From NCBI GenBank assembly GCA_946885645.1, contig CAMPGU010000038.1, positions 1-20,531 of the forward strand: 20,531 bases of DNA, read 5' to 3'. Origin of the DNA: an uncultured Haloferula sp. GTDB taxonomy: Bacteria; Verrucomicrobiota; Verrucomicrobiae; Verrucomicrobiales; Akkermansiaceae. Within the stretch, counting starts at the first letter, position 1; each line of letters opens with the position of its first letter. Below the pieces are notes generated by a model. It saw nothing but the letters and a program-made list of their open reading frames with translations. It ran no database searches and was not told the DNA's origin. Of this stretch, positions 14,928-20,531 are shown one piece after another. The position numbers and the translations under genes are program-made.

Positions 14928-15611
14928 GTGCCGGAAGCCTTGGGACTCTTCATCGAAAGCAGCACGCCCCGTGCCTCGCTCGCCTTGGTCCGCGGCAGTG
15001 AAATCCTCTTCGAGGAAGCATTCACCGGGGATCGCAGTCACAATGCGCTCCTTTTCGCCCCCCTCGGCCGGGCCTTGGAACGCCTGCCCGCCGGGGAGAG
15101 GCTGGCCGCGGTGGTGATCGGCACCGGTCCCGGGAGCTACAGCGGCACGCGCGTGGGTATCGCAGCCGGGCAGGGGGTGGCGCTCGTCCACGGTTGCCCG
15201 GCGCTGGGGCTAAGTTCGCTTTTGGCAGTTCCCGCGGCGGCGAGCGGCGATGCCTTGGCAGTCGGCGATGCGCGGCGCGGCGCGGTCTGGAGGATCGGTA
15301 CCGCCGAACTCCGCGGTGGGGGCGAGCCCCGGCTTTGCGGTTTGGAAGAACTGGCGGGGGAGATCCGGGCAGCCTTGCAAGCCGGACGGACGGTGTTTTC
15401 GCTCGAGCCGGTCGCGGGGACCGGTCTCCCTTCGGATCTGGCCACGGCCGTCCGTTTGGAACGTCCCGACGCAGTCCTTCTCGCCGCGGCGTGGCGAAAC
15501 CTTCCGGACGAAGAGAGGCGGCGGATCGGATCGCTGCCGCCACAGCCGGCTTACTTGCGCCCGCCTCACGTCACGGTGGCGAAGCAAGGCCATCCGCTGT
15601 TGCGGAAGTGA
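14928..15611 (+). CDS. tsaB: tRNA threonylcarbamoyladenosine biosynthesis protein TsaB
   Basis: Scaffold partner of the TsaD transferase in t6A37 tRNA modification; dimerises with TsaD and does not bind ATP catalytically. The diagnostic GTGPGSYSGTRVG lies at 65-77 of the 227-residue protein. The N-terminal GLFIESSTPRASLAL is the first ASKHA strand (with Glu where many TsaB have Asp), and the C-terminal QPAYLRPPHVT is the usual end of the family. The start is uncertain: the GTG at 14928 is chosen because it leaves just the beginning of the beta-strand, while the frame upstream to 14745 is low-complexity; no ribosome-binding site helps. Its threonylcarbamoyl donor synthase TsaC is encoded at 8840-9877. 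It converges on the methyltransferase gene with 19 bp between stops. Confidence 0.9.
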   Translation: MPEALGLFIESSTPRASLALVRGSEILFEEAFTGDRSHNALLFAPLGRALERLPAGERLAAVVIGTGPGSYSGTRVGIAAGQGVALVHGCPALGLSSLLAVPAAASGDALAVGDARRGAVWRIGTAELRGGGEPRLCGLEELAGEIRAALQAGRTVFSLEPVAGTGLPSDLATAVRLERPDAVLLAAAWRNLPDEERRRIGSLPPQPAYLRPPHVTVAKQGHPLLRK

Positions 15612-15640
15612 GGGGGGCGGCGCAGCCGTGCTACTTCCGC
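15602..15640. terminator. Hairpin across the tsaB/methyltransferase stops
   Basis: GCGGAAGT (15602-15609) and ACTTCCGC (15633-15640) form a perfect 8-bp stem. Both arms are the last codons (Arg-Lys-stop) of the two convergent genes. No T-run follows on either strand. It may act as a shared bidirectional terminator or mRNA end-stabiliser. Confidence 0.45.
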
Positions 15641-16356
15641 CACACCGTCACCATCGAGCGGGTCCACTGGAACTTCCGCGCTGTCTCCCGGATCAGGAAG
15701 GGCTCTTCGGCGACCTTGAGGAGTTGGAAATGCGGCCTCAGCGCGCCTTCCAGCCACTCCAGCGTGCTTCCTTCCGGCCAGTTCTCCGGGGGAGTGAATT
15801 CGCCGAGCCAGGTGCAGGGCGTGGCGAGCACCAGCTCCCCTCCCGGCCGCACGAGCGAGGGCAGCCGCTCCAGCAGGCGCTTTGGCTCGGGGAGACGGCA
15901 AAGGAGGTTTGCCGCGTGCACCCGGTCGAAATCCCCGAGGTCCGGCCTCAGGTGCATGGCATCGCCCGTTTCAAAGGATACTTTTCCCTCCGGCAGCCGG
16001 TCCGGCAGCCGCGCCAGCAGATCCGTTCCCCGGTGCGCCTCATCGAGGCGACGGTAGGCCAGCGGCCCATCCGCCATGGCCCCGGCGGCCCGGATGAAAC
16101 TGGCGGAGAAATCGATTCCCAGCACCTCGCGGCTGTCGCGGGAGAGTTCGTAGGAGGAGCGCCCCACCGCACAGCCGAGATCGAGCGTGCGCTCCACCTT
16201 GCCGGCTGAGAAATGCCGTGTGGTCCGCACCGCGAAATCCAGCGCCTCGCGCATGCCGCCGGGAGCGCCGGGAGGCAGGATCTCCTCCGCCGTGCCGTAG
16301 TGAAAGAGCAGGTATTCGGCGAGCAGGCGCTCGCTCTCGTAGGGATTGGCGCTCAA
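15631..16356 (-). CDS. OvoA-C-terminal-type methyltransferase (putative 4-mercaptohistidine N1-methyltransferase)
   Basis: SAM-dependent methyltransferase of the family that forms the C-terminal domain of the ovothiol enzyme OvoA. Start NPYESERLLAEYLLFHYG (4-21), motif I LDLGCAVGRSSYEL (58-71), GIDFSASFI (80-88), GDAMHL, ATPCTWLGEFT (178-188) and the C-terminal PFLIRETARKFQWTRSM (219-235) all follow the family pattern as I know it. Here it stands alone: the iron-dependent sulfoxide-synthase (DinB_2/FGE) half of OvoA is absent from the gene and from the window. The start is a TTG at 16356 overlapping the cupin stop as TTGA, which places the NPYE block at the N-terminus; the longer frame to 16473 is Arg/Pro-rich and lies within the cupin gene. 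Substrate is therefore unproven. Confidence 0.85.
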   Translation of the reverse strand: MSANPYESERLLAEYLLFHYGTAEEILPPGAPGGMREALDFAVRTTRHFSAGKVERTLDLGCAVGRSSYELSRDSREVLGIDFSASFIRAAGAMADGPLAYRRLDEAHRGTDLLARLPDRLPEGKVSFETGDAMHLRPDLGDFDRVHAANLLCRLPEPKRLLERLPSLVRPGGELVLATPCTWLGEFTPPENWPEGSTLEWLEGALRPHFQLLKVAEEPFLIRETARKFQWTRSMVTVWRK

Positions 16357-16730
16357 TGAACGGGTGCTTCTCCAAGTTTGACCGCGCTCTCGTCGTAGAA
16401 GAAGTCGGCATCGTCGTGCTTCGGCACGGGGATATTCAGGATCTTCAGCTTGCCGATCGCCCGGTGGCGGCATCCCGGCCGGATCATCACCGCGCTGAGC
16501 GGCTTCACCGGCACGCGTTCACCGTCCAGTTCCAGATAGCCCTCGCCTTCCAAGATCACGTAGATCTCGGTGGTCTGGAGGTGATAGTGGCTGGTCGGTT
16601 CTTCCTTCACTTCCAGGTAGTGGGCGGAGGCGGGAGCATCCGCTTGATCGATGAAGGCCCGCCGCGTGGTACCGCAGCAGCACGCGATCGGCGGCAGCTC
16701 GCTGAACTCGACGTGATGGTAGCGCTTCAT
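16353..16730 (-). CDS. Cupin-domain protein
   Basis: Small single-cupin protein of 125 residues. Cupin motif 1 is SHYHLQTTEIYVILEGEG (47-64), with metal ligands His48, His50 and Glu55. Motif 2 is MIRPGCRHRAI (82-92), with His89. The four-ligand set is complete, so it should bind a divalent metal, probably iron, nickel or manganese. Three adjacent cysteines at 17-19 (ACCCG) are unusual. No signal peptide or membrane segment is seen, so it is cytosolic. It overlaps the methyltransferase start by four bases, and this coupling suggests a shared small-molecule pathway: a cupin dioxygenase, isomerase or binding protein would fit. The exact reaction is not recognisable. A hairpin (CGGTG/CACCG) sits right before its ATG. 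Confidence 0.85.
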   Translation of the reverse strand: MKRYHHVEFSELPPIACCCGTTRRAFIDQADAPASAHYLEVKEEPTSHYHLQTTEIYVILEGEGYLELDGERVPVKPLSAVMIRPGCRHRAIGKLKILNIPVPKHDDADFFYDESAVKLGEAPVH

Positions 16731-16740
16731 CGGTGGAAAG

Positions 16741-16853
16741 AGTTCACCGCCAAGATGCCAAGTGCGCCAAGTTCAAAAGCTCGATGGAGATCCGGCCCGG
16801 GGGCCGGTGTCTTGGGCTTTTTGCGAACCGGACGACTCCGCGCCTTGGCGGTG
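16741..16853. repeat. GCCAAG-rich inverted repeat between cupin and M29-like genes
   Basis: The 131-bp gap holds CACCGCCAAG at 16745-16754 and its exact inverse CTTGGCGGTG at 16844-16853. On the left arm GCCAAG recurs three times at 8-9 bp spacing (16749, 16757, 16766). This resembles the dispersed 'CACCGCCAAGACGCCAAG' intergenic repeats I associate with planctomycete/verrucomicrobial genomes, in a degenerate copy. The identity is inferred. Confidence 0.5.
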
Positions 16854-16861
16854 AGAGCTGT

Positions 16862-18073
16862 TCACCCGCCGTTTCCTCCGGCCAGGGCGTCCATCAAGTA
16901 GCGTGCGGGGCGGAAATTCTCGATCAGCACTTCCCGTTGGGTGCCGCGCTTCATCCGTACCTGCTTGATGTTGAAATTGGGGGTCTTGTGGGGAGCGAAG
17001 AGGATATCGTCGTGGGTCGAGTTCTCGTGCTTCTTGAACATTTCCGGCACGATGTCGCCACCGAGATGATCGTCGCGGCCGGTTGCCAGGTGGCAGGTGC
17101 CCAGCACCTTCTCATCCTGAATGTCCGCGTACGAGACCGGCAGCACCTGGGTGCCGAAACCCAGCTCCCCGAGGGTGCCGGTCATCGGATCGTCCTGGAG
17201 GCGCGCGTTGTGGCGGTCGATGGTCTCCTGATTGCCCTCGATCAGCTCGGACTTGAGGATGCTGCGATTGTTCACGGTCAGCACGCCCAGCGTGCCGTCC
17301 TCGTATTTCATGGGGAAATGGCCGCGGGCATCCTGTGGCACGAAGTAAACCTCACCCGCGGGGAGATTCGCGATGTCAGGCTTCTTGCCTTGGCAGAGGC
17401 CATGGGACTTCTGCGCTTCCTGCCCGCCGAGACCGAGCCAGGCCGTCAGGATCCGGCCGTCCTCCAGTTGGAAATCGATTTCCACCTCGTCGGCCTTGGT
17501 CACCGCCAGGCGAAGCTTCTCCGCATCGGCGGAGACCTCCTCGTAGTCCACGGCGAGGCCGGAGTTGAGGATGATGTCATTCAAGCCGTGAAGCGTCGCG
17601 CCGCGGAATCCGAAGACCTTGCATTTGGCCGTAAGCGGCGCGGTCGCGGAGAACGTGGAAATGCAAAGGATCAGGTCGTAGTTCGGGTAGATGTCCCGGT
17701 CCAAGGAAAGCTGCCGCCCTGCGGTGTCCCAAACCTCGTCTTCAAGATCGAGATTGGACCCATGGGTGGTCTTGTAGGCGAACATTTCGCCACCATTCAT
17801 CCCGAGTTTCCTCATCGCCCCGTTCTTCAACGGGAGATAGAAAGCTTCGTGCGCCTTTTTCTGCACCGGGAAGCCCTCCTTCTTCAGGAAGGCGAAGTCC
17901 TTGATGAGGCCCGCGGGTTCGTTGAAATCGGTCAGAATACAAACGCGACACCCTTCCGTCGGTTTGAAAACAGTACCCAGCAGGCGGATCGGGTCGAAGG
18001 CTGGAAAGTCCCGCTTTTCGGGGTGCAGCAGGATATCCTCGGAGAGGTAGGAGGGGAGGCTGGCGCTTGGCAT
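16862..18073 (-). CDS. M29 aminopeptidase-like metalloprotein
   Basis: The C-terminal 170 of 403 residues follow the layout of the M29 (aminopeptidase T/AmpS) fold, whose two metals are held by two Glu, one or two His and an Asp. Candidates in order: Glu241 in PAGEVYFVP, Glu303 in TLGELGFG, His328 in GTCHLATG, and His354/Asp356 in STHDDILFAP. The N-terminal half (to about 190) is a Rossmann-like domain with ILTDFNEPAGL and KVFGFRGATLHGLND, which I recognise less well. No signal peptide or membrane segment. The ATG at 18073 is chosen over an upstream frame to 18151 because the extra 26 residues are unlike the rest; no ribosome-binding site is clear. It is not certain that it is a peptidase; function is inferred by pattern only. 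131 bp before the cupin gene. Confidence 0.6.
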   Translation of the reverse strand: MPSASLPSYLSEDILLHPEKRDFPAFDPIRLLGTVFKPTEGCRVCILTDFNEPAGLIKDFAFLKKEGFPVQKKAHEAFYLPLKNGAMRKLGMNGGEMFAYKTTHGSNLDLEDEVWDTAGRQLSLDRDIYPNYDLILCISTFSATAPLTAKCKVFGFRGATLHGLNDIILNSGLAVDYEEVSADAEKLRLAVTKADEVEIDFQLEDGRILTAWLGLGGQEAQKSHGLCQGKKPDIANLPAGEVYFVPQDARGHFPMKYEDGTLGVLTVNNRSILKSELIEGNQETIDRHNARLQDDPMTGTLGELGFGTQVLPVSYADIQDEKVLGTCHLATGRDDHLGGDIVPEMFKKHENSTHDDILFAPHKTPNFNIKQVRMKRGTQREVLIENFRPARYLMDALAGGNGG

Positions 18074-18186
18074 GGCCCCCCAAACTAGGAGGGGTGACCA
18101 CCCGTGCAAGGGGAGTTTTGCCGGAGAAATGCGGAAAATTTCTTCCCTCAATTTCTGTCATCGTGCCGCCGGGCTCCTCGCCTCTG

Positions 18187-18642
18187 TCAGCCGCCCAAGT
18201 CCATCCCCTTGTCCTTCATTTCCTGCAGGACGGAGGACATGTCGTCGAGGCTCTCCCACAATTCACGGACTGCGAAAATCGGGGCACCCGCGCGTACGGC
18301 GATGGCGATGCAATCGCTGGGCCGCGCGTCCAGCTCGACGATCTTCCGCTCCATGATCTCGTTCTCCGCCTCCAGGATCAGGCGCGCGTAATAGATCTCG
18401 TTCTCCAGCGCCACGATGACGGCACGGCTGACCTTCGCGCCGAAAGCCTCCAAGGTGAGCAGGTAAAGGTCGTGGGTGAGGGGCCGGGGCGGAGCTTCGC
18501 CGGAGAGAGCGGCATTGATCGAAGCGCCGATGGCCAGATCGATGTAGAACACGATCGATTTTTGCCCGTCGCCGAGGAAGACGGCGCAGCCGGCCGGGGT
18601 GGGCAGCAGGGCAATGGGTTCGACGCGGACGAGATCGGGCAC
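18187..18642 (-). CDS. BFN/DUF151 (bifunctional nuclease) family protein
   Basis: Small domain found in bacteria and plant chloroplasts; one plant member has been reported as a nuclease, but for bacterial members the function is poorly defined. The 151-residue protein shows the family blocks: GCAVFLGDGQKSIVFYIDLA (near the N-terminus), RPLTHDLYLLTLEAFGAKVSR (one strand-helix unit) and the hallmark DARPSDCIAIAVR in the C-terminal half, followed by PIFAVRELWE. Only the BFN domain is present; no UVR or other domain follows. The GTG at 18642 is the only start that leaves a clean domain; the frame upstream to 18852 is low-complexity. It diverges from the phosphatase gene with 151 bp between starts. 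Confidence 0.85.
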   Translation of the reverse strand: MPDLVRVEPIALLPTPAGCAVFLGDGQKSIVFYIDLAIGASINAALSGEAPPRPLTHDLYLLTLEAFGAKVSRAVIVALENEIYYARLILEAENEIMERKIVELDARPSDCIAIAVRAGAPIFAVRELWESLDDMSSVLQEMKDKGMDLGG

Positions 18643-18793
18643 GCCATCGTTTTCGCCCCATCTCCCTGCCTTTCCAAGATGAAATGAGCCCGGTGGCGAA
18701 ACCGGTGGCGGTGCGGGCAAAACCGCCGTAGCCTTGCAATTCGCCGTAGGATTGCGACGCTTTTGGACGTTTCCGTCACACATGGATCTTCCG
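18643..18793. promoter_or_regulatory. Divergent BFN/phosphatase region with two direct repeats
   Basis: 151 bp with no gene. CCGGTGGCG occurs twice (18690-18698, 18702-18710), and CGCCGTAG-N2-TTGC twice at an 18-bp period (18724-18737 and 18742-18755). A TAGGAT at 18747-18752 could be a -10 for the phosphatase gene, but no -35 matches. Confidence 0.3.
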
Positions 18794-19783
18794 ATGAACC
18801 GCCGCCGTGTCCTGAAGACGCTTTTCTGTTCCAGCGTCCTGATGGATCTCAACCTGGGGCAGGCCGCCTCGGCCCAATCTCCGGCGACAACGGGTGGCCT
18901 CGATCTTTTCGCGCTCGGCGATTTCGGCAGCGGAAATGAACGGCAGCGGGCGGTGGGCCGGGCGATGGCCCGCTACGCGAAGACCCTCGGGAAAAAACCG
19001 GAGGGCCTGCTTTTCCTGGGAGACAATTTCTACGGGCCCATGCCCGGCGGGGTGAAGTCGCCGCGCTGGCGCACCGGTTACTCGGAAATGTATCCGGCCG
19101 CCGACTTCCCGGGACCCTGCTGGGCGATTTTCGGGAACCACGATTACCATGACACCCCGGGAAACGAGCAGGTGCAGCTCGCCTACGCGGGCTCGCTCGC
19201 GCGAAAGACCCGCTGGACTTGCCCGGCAAAGTACTACCGGGTGGATCTGCCCGCGGAGAATCCTCAGGTGACCATGCTGATGATCGACACCAATTGGGAG
19301 TCGATCAATCGCAGCGTCCACGGGGAAAAGCGCCCCTGCTGGATGAGCCCGGGAGAGCTGGAGGCGCAGATGGAGTGGCTGGAGGCGCAACTGAAGTCGA
19401 AGCGCGCCCCTTTCACCATCGTGGCCGGCCATCACCCCGTATATTCGGATGCCTCGCACGGCGATACGAAGGAACTCGTGGAGGATCTCGCCCCGCTGCT
19501 GGAGAAGCACGGCGTCCACGTGTACCTCTGCGGGCACGATCACGACATGCAGCATCTGGAGCTGGAGGGTTTCCGGACCTCCTTCGTGCTCTCGGGCGGT
19601 GGCGGTGCCCGGCTCTACAAGCACGAGAAAACACGGAAAGGCTCCGTGGTGAAGGATGTGCACGGTTTCACGCACCTCTCGCTGGCCGGGGACAAGCTGA
19701 CGATCCGCCACGTCGATCCCAATGGCACGATCGTCCACGCTTTCACGAAGGGCGTGAAGTACGACTGGAAGATCGTCGCCTAG
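18794..19783 (+). CDS. Purple acid phosphatase-like metallophosphoesterase, Tat-exported
   Basis: Dinuclear metal phosphatase closest in pattern to animal type 5 tartrate-resistant acid phosphatase. Ligand motifs in order in the 329 residues: GDFGSG at 42-47 (Asp43), GDNFY at 76-80 with Asp77 and the purple-colour Tyr80, GNHD at 114-117 with Asn115, GHHPVYSDASHG at 212-223 with His213, and GHDHDMQHL at 247-255 with His248 and His250. All seven are there. The N-terminus NRRRVLKTLFCSSVLMDL is a twin-arginine-like signal with an Ala-Ser-Ala cleavage site near residue 27, so it is probably folded with metals in the cytoplasm and exported to the periplasm. The ATG at 18794 has a GGA seven bases upstream; an ATG at 18782 is the alternative. 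Likely role: phosphate release from organic esters. Confidence 0.9.
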   Translation: MNRRRVLKTLFCSSVLMDLNLGQAASAQSPATTGGLDLFALGDFGSGNERQRAVGRAMARYAKTLGKKPEGLLFLGDNFYGPMPGGVKSPRWRTGYSEMYPAADFPGPCWAIFGNHDYHDTPGNEQVQLAYAGSLARKTRWTCPAKYYRVDLPAENPQVTMLMIDTNWESINRSVHGEKRPCWMSPGELEAQMEWLEAQLKSKRAPFTIVAGHHPVYSDASHGDTKELVEDLAPLLEKHGVHVYLCGHDHDMQHLELEGFRTSFVLSGGGGARLYKHEKTRKGSVVKDVHGFTHLSLAGDKLTIRHVDPNGTIVHAFTKGVKYDWKIVA

Positions 19784-19863
19784 CCGCTCTCGCGGTTTTC
19801 TTCGCTCCTACGGGAAAGCGCGCGGCAGGCCGCGCTTGCGGAGGCCCTCCGTACCTTGGAAAG

Positions 19864-19878
19864 TCCGGAAATTCCGGA
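19864..19878. promoter_or_regulatory. Perfect palindrome at the dinB start
   Basis: TCCGGAA-A-TTCCGGA, a 7-1-7 inverted repeat, ends on the A of the dinB ATG. It could be a repressor operator, which would suit an SOS gene, or a hairpin that hides the start. It does not match a LexA box I can name. Confidence 0.4.
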
Positions 19879-20531
19879 TGCGCAAGATCGTCCATATCGA
19901 CATGGATTGCTTTTACGCGGCGATCGAGGAGCGGGAGAACCCTTCGCTGCGCGGGAAGCCGGTGGGCGTGGCCGGCAGCAGCCGCCGCGGCGTGCTGACG
20001 ACCGCGAACTACGAGGCGCGGAAGTTCGGTTGCCGCTCCGCCATGCCGGTGTTCAAGGCCCTTGAGCTGTGCCCGCAGCTCGTCCTGGTGCCCGTCCGTT
20101 TCGAGCTTTACCGCGGGGTCAGCGCGCGTATCCGGGCGATCTTCGGCCGCTTCACGGACCGCATCGAGCCGCTGTCCCTCGACGAGGCCTACCTCGATCT
20201 CTCCCACCTGAAGAGCTCCGGCGCTGCGCTCGCCCGCGAGATCCGCACCCAGATCCGGGAGGAAACCGGTCTCACGGCCTCGGCCGGCATCGCCCCGAAC
20301 AAGTTGATCGCGAAGATCGCCAGCGATTGGAACAAGCCGGACGGCCAGCACGAGGTTCGGGAGGACGAAGTGGAAGCTTTCATGAAGGAGCTGCCGGTGG
20401 GCCGCATCTGGGGCGTGGGCGGGAAAATGCGGGCGAAGCTGGAAAGCCTGGGGATCCGGAGCTGCGGCGATCTCCAGCATCTCGACAAAATCGAGATGGC
20501 GACACGTTTTGGCAAGTGGGGCCTCGAACTC
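19878..20531 (+). CDS. dinB: DNA polymerase IV (DinB), N-terminal 218 residues
   Basis: Y-family translesion polymerase, cut by the window edge; the full protein is usually about 350-400 residues. The start MRKIVHIDMDCFYAAIEE has the catalytic Asp8 and, at Tyr13, the steric-gate residue that excludes ribonucleotides. SLDEAYLD follows at 101-108 with Asp103 and Glu104, the other two metal ligands. TASAGIAPNKLIAKIASD at 134-151 and WGVGGKM in the thumb helix-hairpin-helix region are also standard. The frame is open to the last base. The little-finger domain and beta-clamp motif lie outside. The ATG at 19878 is 94 bp after the phosphatase stop, in a stretch with three inverted repeats. SOS control is typical of the gene but is not shown here. 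Confidence 0.95.
   Translation, partial: MRKIVHIDMDCFYAAIEERENPSLRGKPVGVAGSSRRGVLTTANYEARKFGCRSAMPVFKALELCPQLVLVPVRFELYRGVSARIRAIFGRFTDRIEPLSLDEAYLDLSHLKSSGAALAREIRTQIREETGLTASAGIAPNKLIAKIASDWNKPDGQHEVREDEVEAFMKELPVGRIWGVGGKMRAKLESLGIRSCGDLQHLDKIEMATRFGKWGLEL

Noticed and set aside
16733..18088. Very long open + strand frame opposite the M29-like gene
   Set aside because: Although longer than the gene opposite, it has no recognisable motif, and the - strand frame has ordered metal-ligand blocks.
18082..18104. TTGCAC-N16-TAGTTT on the - strand as the M29-like gene's promoter
   Set aside because: It would place transcription at the ATG itself (a leaderless mRNA); possible, but the boxes match poorly and nothing else supports it.
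19784..19799. CCGC-TCTC-GCGG followed by TTTT as the phosphatase terminator
   Set aside because: The stem is only 4 bp; too weak to list as a feature.
19743..20480. Open - strand frame opposite dinB
   Set aside because: Antisense to an unambiguous Y-family polymerase.
1..20531. Mobile elements, CRISPR arrays, tRNA and rRNA genes
   Set aside because: No regularly spaced repeats, transposase, integrase or cloverleaf-like sequence with a T-loop (GGTTCRANTCC) could be found by eye.

Overview
The window is a dense, GC-rich (roughly mid-60s percent by eye) stretch of ordinary bacterial chromosome. It has no rRNA, no tRNA, no insertion sequence, no phage gene and no CRISPR array that I could see. 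Several features fit a Verrucomicrobiota genome, perhaps a Luteolibacter-like member of the Verrucomicrobiales: orphan prepilin-like and GspG-like proteins scattered among housekeeping genes, a stand-alone OvoA-C-terminal-type methyltransferase, frequent GTG/TTG starts and weak Shine-Dalgarno sequences. This placement is an inference from gene content; no marker gene was compared.

Layout, left to right. At 3-560 (+) is the 3' end of an unrecognised gene. At 572-2803 (-) gltX is followed by aroE, with aroE's ribosome-binding site lying over the gltX stop. At 2906-4335 (+) are a DUF1003 membrane protein and a HAD phosphatase, whose end overlaps bioA (4318-5619, -) by 18 bp. A structured 238-bp gap then leads into 5858-9877 (-), a tight five-gene run: Sua5-type tsaC, a one-membrane-segment protein, a pseudopilin, an ABC ATPase and an ABC-2 permease, all overlapping or within 17 bp of one another. 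Shikimate kinase aroK (9977-10531, +) diverges from it and converges on a secreted endonuclease/exonuclease/phosphatase-family protein (10536-11447, -). queG (11544-12566, +) converges on two tandem GspG-like genes that lack the prepilin cleavage motif (12605-13492, -). Citrate synthase gltA (13616-14746, -) has a good intrinsic terminator and diverges from tsaB (14928-15611, +). A methyltransferase/cupin pair (15631-16730, -) and an M29-aminopeptidase-like protein (16862-18073, -) follow, then a BFN/DUF151 protein (18187-18642, -), a Tat-type purple acid phosphatase (18794-19783, +) and the first 218 codons of dinB (19878-20531, +), which is cut by the window edge.

Functional themes. Four proteins act on tRNA (GltX, TsaC, TsaB, QueG). 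Two are shikimate-pathway enzymes (AroE, AroK), one makes biotin (BioA), one is TCA cycle (GltA) and one is translesion synthesis (DinB). The less ordinary pieces are (a) the translationally coupled cupin + OvoA-C-terminal-like methyltransferase, (b) the pair of GspG domains carrying a plain membrane anchor instead of a prepilin leader, (c) the pseudopilin embedded in an ABC-transporter operon behind tsaC, and (d) inverted repeats at all five convergent stop-codon junctions. I found no clear new defence or mobile system.
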